Positions 58,216-64,000 of a stretch of 64,000 nucleotides of DNA are shown here, in pieces (the first letter of the stretch is position 1; each line of letters starts with the position of its first letter). The stretch covers positions 26,817,045 through 26,881,044 of the forward strand of contig CM070603.1 of assembly GCA_036346395.1 (NCBI GenBank). Reading direction: 5' to 3'. The notes below the pieces were generated by a model, which searched no databases, had not been told where the DNA came from, and was given only the letters and a program-made list of their open reading frames with translations. The position numbers and the translations under genes are program-made. This DNA comes from Hsuehochloa calcarea (Eukaryota; Streptophyta; Magnoliopsida; Poales; Poaceae).

Positions 58216-60759
58216 TCACATCGTTGATGCATGAGCTGTGGGAGTGCCAGAAGACCCGGTAGAGTGCTGTTGTTCATGCCGTTGGTTTAGGAGCGGTTGT
58301 TGACAGCCCCCCTCAGTCGGAACAGGCATTGGCAAGATGTTCAGACTGCACCTGAACTCAACAAACGATGACAGCGGCAATCCTTTGGTGAACACATCAG
58401 CAAATTGAGAGCTGGAAGGAACATGCAAGACTTTAACTTCACCAAGTGAGACCTTGTCCCGAACAAAGTGAAGATCTATTTCCACATGTTTGGTTCTCTG
58501 ATGTTGCACTGGATTGCAGGATAAGTACATGGCACTCACATTATCGCAATAGATGACAGTTGCTTTGTCTGGTGGCCGTCCAAGCTCAAGAAGAAGCTGT
58601 CGTAGCCAGGATGCTTCTGCAACTGCATTAGCCACACCTCTGTACTCTGCCTCCGCACTGGATCGTGAAACAGTTGCTTGGCGTTTGGAGGACCAAGCAA
58701 CAAGATTATCACCAAGATATACACAATAACCTGACGTGGATTTTCGTGTATCCGGGCAGCCAGCCCAATCCGCATCTGAATAGGCGGCAAGATTGTGAGA
58801 CTGGGATCGGAAGAGCTGCAGTCCATAGTCCAGCGTACCATGAATGTATCGTAATATGCGTTTGACGAGATGCAAGTGTGGTTCGCGGGGATCATGCATA
58901 AATAAGCAAGCTTGCTGCACAGCAAAGGAGATGTCCGGCCGTGTGAGGGTGAGGTATTGCAGCCCCCCTGCAAGGCTGCGGTAGAAAGTTGGGTCTGAAA
59001 CAGGTGGTCCAGCGGAAGCGGAAAGCTTGGATTTGGTGTCTACAGGAGTAGTGCAGGGGTTGCAGTCACTCATGTGTGCACGTTTGAGGAGATCAATAGC
59101 ATATTGTTTCTGGGAAAGGAATAGACCAGATTGGTTGCGGTGAACATGAATCCCAAGAAAATGGCTAAGGGGACCGAGATCGGTCATGGCAAATTCATGT
59201 CGAAGAGAGGAAATGATAGAGGACAGAAGTGGTGTGTTGTTTGCTGTTAGGATTATGTCATCAACATAAAGTAAGAGGTATGCTGTGGAAGATCCCTTGT
59301 GTTTAACGAACAGAGAGGAATCAGATTTTGAGGCAAGAAAGCCAAGAGAATGGAGAAAGCTGGTGAAACAGAGAAACCAAGTGCGAGGTGCTTGTTTTAA
59401 ACCGTACAAAGATTTGTTTAGGAGGCAAACAAAAGAAGGCCGCACAGGATCAACAAAACCAAGTGGTTGTTGAGCATAGACGGTTTCGGAGAGATTACCA
59501 TGGAGGAACGCATTTTTGACATCCAATTGGTGAATTGGCCAAGAGTTGGATGTCGCGATGCTTAACACCACGCGGATTGTGGCTGGCTTGACCACGGGGC
59601 TAAAAGTCTCATCATAATCCACACCGGCTTGTTGGGTGAAACCGCGCACCACCCACCTTGCTTTGTAGCGAGCCAGAGTGCCATCCGGATTGTATTTGTG
59701 ACGAAAGAGCCACTTCCCTGTGACAATATTCACACCTGCAGGACATGGGACAAGACTCCAAGTGTTGTTCGTTATCAAAGCATGATACTCATCTAACATG
59801 GCATTGGACCAATGAGGATCCTTTAAAGCAGATTTGTAAGAGGATGGAATAGGGGAAAAGGGAGTGGAAACAGCTAGATTGAATATTTTGCGAGGCACAA
59901 CAATACCGGATTTTCCCCTAGTTTGCATGTGATGTTGATTGAGAGGCGGGCTCACAGAGGGATGTGCGAGAGGCGGAGATGGCTCAGGTGGGCAGAGGGG
60001 AATGGGAGATGGAGGCAGAGCTGTCAATCGTGGAGAGATGGAAGTTGTAGCAGTTGGGGAGCGCGCGGAGTCCGGCGTGGACACCAGTTTGTGGACCGGA
60101 ATGGCAGGAGGCGAGACTGGGGCCAGATCGATTGATGTGGAGCGTAGAGTATCAACTCGGGAATTGTCGGACGAGCTACAGGGGACAGGGTAGAGCTCCA
60201 GAGCTAAATCACCCGGAGGTGTGATGGCAGTGGTGGAGCAGGGAGAAGTAGAGTGGGTTTGGTATGTGGAGAAGGGGAAGATGGACTCATCAAACGTCAC
60301 ATGACGAGAGATGATGATTTTACGTGTGCGAAGATCGAAACAGCGGTATCCCTTGTGTTCTTGTGGGTAGCCCAAAAGGACACAAGGAGTGGACCGAGGG
60401 GCTAGCTTGTGTGGGATGGTTGCGGTAAGGTTTGGGAAGCACAAACAACCGAAGACCCGAAGATGATCGTAGAGGGGTGGATGCCGATAGAGGGCCTCAT
60501 AGGGTGTAAGAAAATGTAGAGGTTTAGTCGGACGCCGATTGTGAAGATATGTGGCAGTGGTTAAAGCCTCGACCCAGAAGGTGAAGGGCATATGAGCGTG
60601 AAATAAGAGAGTTCGTAAGATATCGTTGATAGAGCGAATCCCGCGCTCGGCTTTGCCATTCTGGGAGGAGCTATAAGGGCAAGAGAAACGAAAAGTTATA
60701 CCATTGGAAGAAAGAAAGTGACGGGTGATATGGTTATCAAATTCTTTGCCATTGTCACA
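58216..60759 (-). pseudogene. copia D integrase end, reverse transcriptase and RNase H
   Basis: Directly after the stop the frame goes on with CDNGKEF and the integrase end (PYSSSQNGKAERGI), then reverse transcriptase: LARYKARWVVRGFTQQAGVD, SLYGLKQAPRTWFLCF and the intact catalytic LLYVDDIILTANN. RNase H follows with YSDADWAGCPDTRKSTSGYC, SSAEAEYRGVANAVAEASW and TKHVEIDLHFVRDKVSLGEV, and ends with FADVFTKGLP. The stop codon at 58216 falls inside the LTR. An internal Met at 60591 opens a 791-codon frame, but no promoter for it is evident. No other disruption was seen. Confidence 0.92.
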
Positions 60760-62658
60760 TTAAATGGATTGAATAGAGGTGCGGAATTGGTTACAAATCA
60801 AGTGGTGAAAATGCTTAAGAACAGAGAAGGTTTCAGATTTCTTTCTTAAAGGAAAGGTCCAGAAATAATTGGAGAAATCATCAATTATTATGAGATAATA
60901 GTTGTAGCCCGAAGGACTAACGACAGGGGATGTCCACAAATCACAGTGGATGAGCTGAAATGGAAAATAAGTAAAAGAACTAGAAGAGGCAAAAGGTAGT
61001 CGGACATGCTTGCCGAGTTGACATGCCTCACAAGTAGAGAAAACAGGAGACTGTTTATTACAGGGAAATTTGCGAGAAGAAAGTAAATGGGACATGGTGT
61101 GGCGCCCCGGGTGTCCAAGACGTTGATGCCATACGTCGACCGAAGGTGAAGTAGAAGCTAGAAAAGCTGAACTGGTGATAGTCTGGCCACCGAAGAATGG
61201 GTAGAGATCGCCGCAGCTATTGGACCTCATGATTTCTTTCTTGGTGTGAAGATCCTTCAAGGAAAAACCAAGTGGATCAAATTCGATAGAACATGAGTTA
61301 TCAGTAGTGAATTTTCGCACAGAGAGGAGGTTCTTGACTAAGTTGGGGGTATGGAGAATATTTTTAAGAAGAAAGGAAGAAGAAGGTGTTTGTAGGGTGG
61401 AAGAGCCAGTGCCAGAGATGGGGGTTGTTGATCCATTGCCTACAATGACATGAGATGAATACTGCGGAGATAAAGAACGGTACTGAGAGATGTTACCGGA
61501 GTGTCCTGTCATGTGCGACGTCGCGCCGGTGTCAAGGAACCAATCATTGCCGGGTTGGTGCAAGGAAGTAGCTTGTAGCGCATGGGCGAGGCCGGAGGTG
61601 TCGTAGGAAGGTGTTTGAATCGGAGCCATGGCAGTGATGGGCGATACATGCATCATCATAGGGTAGGCCTGCCCTGCCTGACTAGATGGCCGAGGGCCAA
61701 GAAGGCCTGGCCCGGTTGCACCGGTCCACGGCGCACGCCAGTGACCATAGATGGGAACCCATTGCACAGGTCCGTCGAGGCCACCGTGACGTCCGCCGCC
61801 GCCACGACCACCGCGACCACGGCCACACCCCCATTTGTTTCGGCGATCAGTGTGGTTGGAGTGCTCACCAGTGCGCTCGCTGGGGCGGTCGCCGCGGTCC
61901 TGTCCAGCAGTGACACCAGCAGCCACAAGCGCAGAGGCGGCAGCCTCACGGGCCACAACGTCTTGTGACTGTTCCTCGAGCAGCATGTATCCGCGGGCTT
62001 GCATGAAGGTAGGGAAGGGATTCTGCATAGGAAGGATGGTCCGGAGCGTGCCGAACTTCGGACTTAACCCACGGATGAGCTGAAGAACAAGTGCCTGCTC
62101 GGAGAGGGGCTGATCGCAATCAGCCAAGGCATCTGCCATGGTTTTCAGTTTGTGACAGTATGCGGTGACGGAGAGGTCACCTTGCGTGAACACCCGGAAC
62201 TCCGCCTCAAGATGAACGGCGCGACTCATCTTATTGTCGCGGAAGATGTTCTGCAGCTTGCTCCAAGCGCCGTATGCTGTGTCATGGCCAGTCATGACCA
62301 TATCAAGTAGTTCCTCGGAGATGGTAGCGTAAATCCATCCGAGAACACATAGATCCTCCTTGACCCAATCACGATCGTGATGGAGAGGTTCGCTGCCGTC
62401 GACATGATGTTCAAGAGTGAATTTGCCGATGACTATCATCATGAGGTTGCGCCACTTAGTGTAGTTGCGTGCCTGAGCATCCAGGAGGTATGGGACTAGT
62501 ACCTTGATGTTGGCGGCGTGCAAGGCAGTGAGGTGGGAGGAGGAGGAGGAGGAGGAGGATGAGATTACTGGGCTCACAGAGGAGGAGGCCGAGCCAGAGG
62601 TGGTGTTGCTCAGAGCCTCCATGGTAGCTGACGCTACGGCAGCGTATGTGTCACTCAT
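60760..62658 (-). pseudogene. copia D gag, protease and first part of integrase
   Basis: The 632-codon frame starts MSDTYAAVASATMEALSN. Gag (about 50-270) has YTKWRNLMMIVIGKF and VTAYCHKLKTMADALADC. An RG-rich stretch (KWGCGRGRGGRGGGGRHGG, about 275) replaces the zinc knuckle. Protease has WFLDTGATSHMTG (Asp about 375). The integrase zinc region is HQRLGHPGRHTM..CEACQLGKH, and the first catalytic Asp is in LIHCDLW. The frame ends at a TAA (60760-60762) one codon before CDNGKEF, which holds the second catalytic Asp. The rest of pol follows in the same frame, so a product read only to the stop would lack reverse transcriptase. Confidence 0.92.
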
Positions 62659-62934
62659 GGTGTGCTACGAGAGAGATGACGCTATGGTTGGGAGAGGGAA
62701 GAGACCAGAGTCTTGGAGCTCTGATACCATGTAAAATATGCAACACACTGTATTGATTATTCAAGAGAGTATAAATAGGCATTACAAGACAAGCAGTGCA
62801 TGTGTTACAACAGATGGGAGAGAACCCAATGGGATCGGATCACATCGTTGATGCATGAGCTGTGGGAGTGCCAGAAGACCCGGTAGAGTGCTGTTGTTCA
62901 TGCCGTTGGTTTAGGAGCGGTTGTTGACATTGCC

Positions 62935-63435
62935 TACCTACGGGTGCCCATTAAAACGAGTGTGATCATCTTTAGAGGCAAATGCACTAAACGCACAGGA
63001 AGTCAACTTACAACAACTTTGTCGATCTCACACTCGCGGGTAGAAGTCGTAGCATGTAGCTAAGATAAGACAGAGGTGCACAGTATACACGTATTAGAGC
63101 TTATTTCTGCTGTCGAGATCAACAGTGTATATTACCTCTGCTATCTCTGCTATAGTAATAGACACAACTGCTATCTCTGCTATAGTAATAGACAGTAAAA
63201 TTGCTACAGTATTTTCTGCGTACGATAAAACTATCACCGTGTCTACCGTGTTTTTCCCATTGTACACTGTGGAGCGCTGTAGCATAAGGCACGTGACACA
63301 GCATACAGTACTGTAGAAAGGGGGTGGGTTTGGCAAATAGATAAATTCATGTGCATCAGGTGATAATGTTTGATCCCTCGAAAAGGTCGCATGAAAATAT
63401 CTTGAGAAAAGAATACACAGCATAATGTCCTGATG
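62935..63435. other. Promoter-side region of the small peptide gene
   Basis: There is no coding sequence. A 30-bp direct repeat (CTGCTATCTCTGCTATAGTA.., at 63138 and 63168) and scattered TACAGTA/ACTGTAG motifs occur. The right part is the likely promoter of the gene at 63526. Confidence 0.5.
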
Positions 63436-63437
63436 TT

Positions 63438-63443
63438 TATAAA
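63438..63443 (+). promoter_or_regulatory. TATA box of the small peptide gene
   Basis: TATAAA lies 83-88 bp upstream of the start codon, predicting a transcript start near 63468. Confidence 0.55.
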
Positions 63444-63525
63444 TTCGGCCTTCAAGAGCCGCAATTGATTCAGCGAGTAGCAGGATAACTCAAAGGATAC
63501 GCTAAGCTAGCCAAAGCGCGACACG

Positions 63526-63645
63526 ATGGCATCCTTCACTGGATCTGCCCGCTTCCTCGTGCTCCTGAAGATGACCCTGCTGTTAGTCGTCTCCGCGGTG
63601 ATCATGAGCAGCTCCGTCTGCCATGGAGCCCTCCAAGGCGCTTAG
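63526..63645 (+). CDS. Small secreted-peptide-like gene, 39 codons
   Basis: The frame starts ACACGATGGC and ends TAG at 63643. It is almost entirely a signal-peptide-like sequence: MASFTGSARFLVLLK, a hydrophobic core MTLLLVVSAVIMSSS, then VCHGALQGA, with a likely cleavage after CHG. A TATA box (63438), a 3' AATAAA (63916) and a splice-like pair downstream support a real transcript. As read, the mature part would be only a few residues. An alternative is a GC-AG intron from CAAG|GC (63636-63637) to the AG at 63794-63795, which would skip the stop and add LCCKPV. It could be the stub of a larger secreted-peptide gene. No family is recognised. Confidence 0.45.
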   Translation: MASFTGSARFLVLLKMTLLLVVSAVIMSSSVCHGALQGA

Positions 63646-63657
63646 TGCTTCAAAACT

Positions 63658-63692
63658 GTCCTTCTTCTTCTTCTTCTTCTTCTTCTTCTTCA
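63658..63692 (+). repeat. (CTT)n microsatellite in the 3' UTR
   Basis: About ten CTT/TTC triplets follow the stop codon by some 15 bp. On the other strand they read as a lysine run, which is not a gene. Confidence 0.95.
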
Positions 63693-63713
63693 TATTCTTC
63701 TTCTTGAAACAAG

Positions 63714-63795
63714 GTTCCTTTCCTCTAATTATTATGGCAGTTTTGAATTGATCTGTTATAACTAAAGAACAATAAATGGCTGCGTGCATTTCCAG
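63714..63795 (+). other. Possible 3'-UTR intron of the small peptide gene
   Basis: ACAAG|GTTCC at 63714 and a pyrimidine-containing TGCATTTCCAG ending at 63795 would make an 82-bp GT-AG intron, a normal size for grasses. Confidence 0.4.
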
Positions 63796-63915
63796 GGTTA
63801 TGCTGTAAGCCTGTATAACTCCAGACTCTAGAGTGCACGGCTCTTGTAGTACAAGTTGCTGCAATCTTAACCGACAGTAATATATCGCCTCGTGTACTTG
63901 TGTTTAGTTAGTTTG

Positions 63916-63921
63916 AATAAA
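63916..63921 (+). terminator. Polyadenylation signal of the small peptide gene
   Basis: AATAAA in an AT-rich context about 270 bp after the stop codon. The 3' end would lie near 63940. Confidence 0.55.
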
Positions 63922-64000
63922 ACTGCAAGTCTGGAGCTAATGCAAATGGTCGACGGCACTGCCGGCTGGCCGTACTATGAACGGTGTGTGCATGTACAAG

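Larger units (their letters stand above)
58106..62929 (-). mobile_element. Young complete Ty1-copia retrotransposon (copia D)
   Basis: The two 200-bp LTRs (58106-58305 and 62730-62929) appear identical base for base and are flanked by a perfect duplication TTGCC (58101-58105, 62930-62934). On the minus strand the primer site TGGTATCAGAGCTCC lies at once inside the 62730 end, and the polypurine tract GAGGGGGGC abuts the other LTR. One gag-pol frame fills the interior, interrupted by a single stop codon at 60760-60762. LTR identity implies a very recent insertion. The short LTRs and the lack of a CCHC knuckle recall the Retrofit/Ale lineage. Confidence 0.97.

Noticed and set aside
63583..63864. 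Minus-strand frame with a long lysine run
   Set aside because: It is the reverse of the (CTT)n microsatellite next to the small gene.
1..64000. CRISPR arrays, rRNA genes, prokaryotic operons
   Set aside because: No such repeats or genes are seen. Tandem arrays here are minisatellites or LTR arrays in a plant genome.

Overview
The window looks like transposon-dense intergenic DNA of a grass nuclear genome, most likely rice (Oryza) or a close relative. The reasons are high-GC3 single-exon coding sequence next to AT-rich DNA, long Ty3-gypsy solo LTRs, a BARE/Angela-like copia LTR, CACTA elements with TNP2 and coiled-coil TNP1-type proteins, a FAR1-type gene, and a plant mobile domain (PMD) gene. 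There are no prokaryotic features. Almost everything is mobile DNA. Only two host-type genes stand out: a UGT90A-like glycosyltransferase at about 44.3 kb and a tiny secreted-peptide-like gene at about 63.5 kb.

Layout. 0-2.5 kb: unassigned DNA with an exon-like end, then a minus-strand BARE-like solo LTR. 2.56-7.16 kb: a CACTA element (TSD TTA) holding a 1.2-kb GC-rich minisatellite that switches orientation, plus an extra internal CACTA terminus. 7.2-12.3 kb: a minus-strand LINE relic (RT and zf-RVT) split by a 3.17-kb gypsy solo LTR. 12.3-16.6 kb: mostly unassigned, with a broken gene fragment, a 17-bp hairpin, a 69-bp duplication and a possible LTR relic. 16.65-40.6 kb: a nest. The outermost layer appears to be a MULE-like element with a FAR1-domain gene. 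It holds a decayed copia (itself split by a solo LTR) and a 3.25-kb gypsy solo LTR. That LTR holds a 13.1-kb CACTA with both transposase genes, and the CACTA in turn holds another solo LTR, a tRNA-derived SINE, gypsy LTR sequence and a broken GRF zinc-finger gene.

40.5-45.8 kb: the UGT promoter (219 bp, including the TATA box and part of the MULE-like terminus) is present twice, identical by eye, on either side of a truncated copia relic; the UGT gene follows the second copy and carries a frameshift near its 3' end. 46-50.4 kb: a broken PMD gene with a BARE-like solo LTR inside it (TSD CGCCC). 51.1-57.6 kb: a probable minus-strand gypsy solo LTR holding a deleted copia with both LTRs. 58.1-62.9 kb: a very young minus-strand copia with apparently identical 200-bp LTRs and a gag-pol frame broken by one stop codon. 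63.4-63.95 kb: the small peptide gene with TATA box, 3'-UTR intron and AATAAA.

Most boundaries rest on matching target-site duplications and LTR/TIR ends read directly in the sequence. Family names rest on recalled motifs. The sequence gives no evidence of a wholly new molecular system. The most unusual structures are the duplicated promoter with a copia wedge, the inverted minisatellite inside CACTA, and the deep nest.
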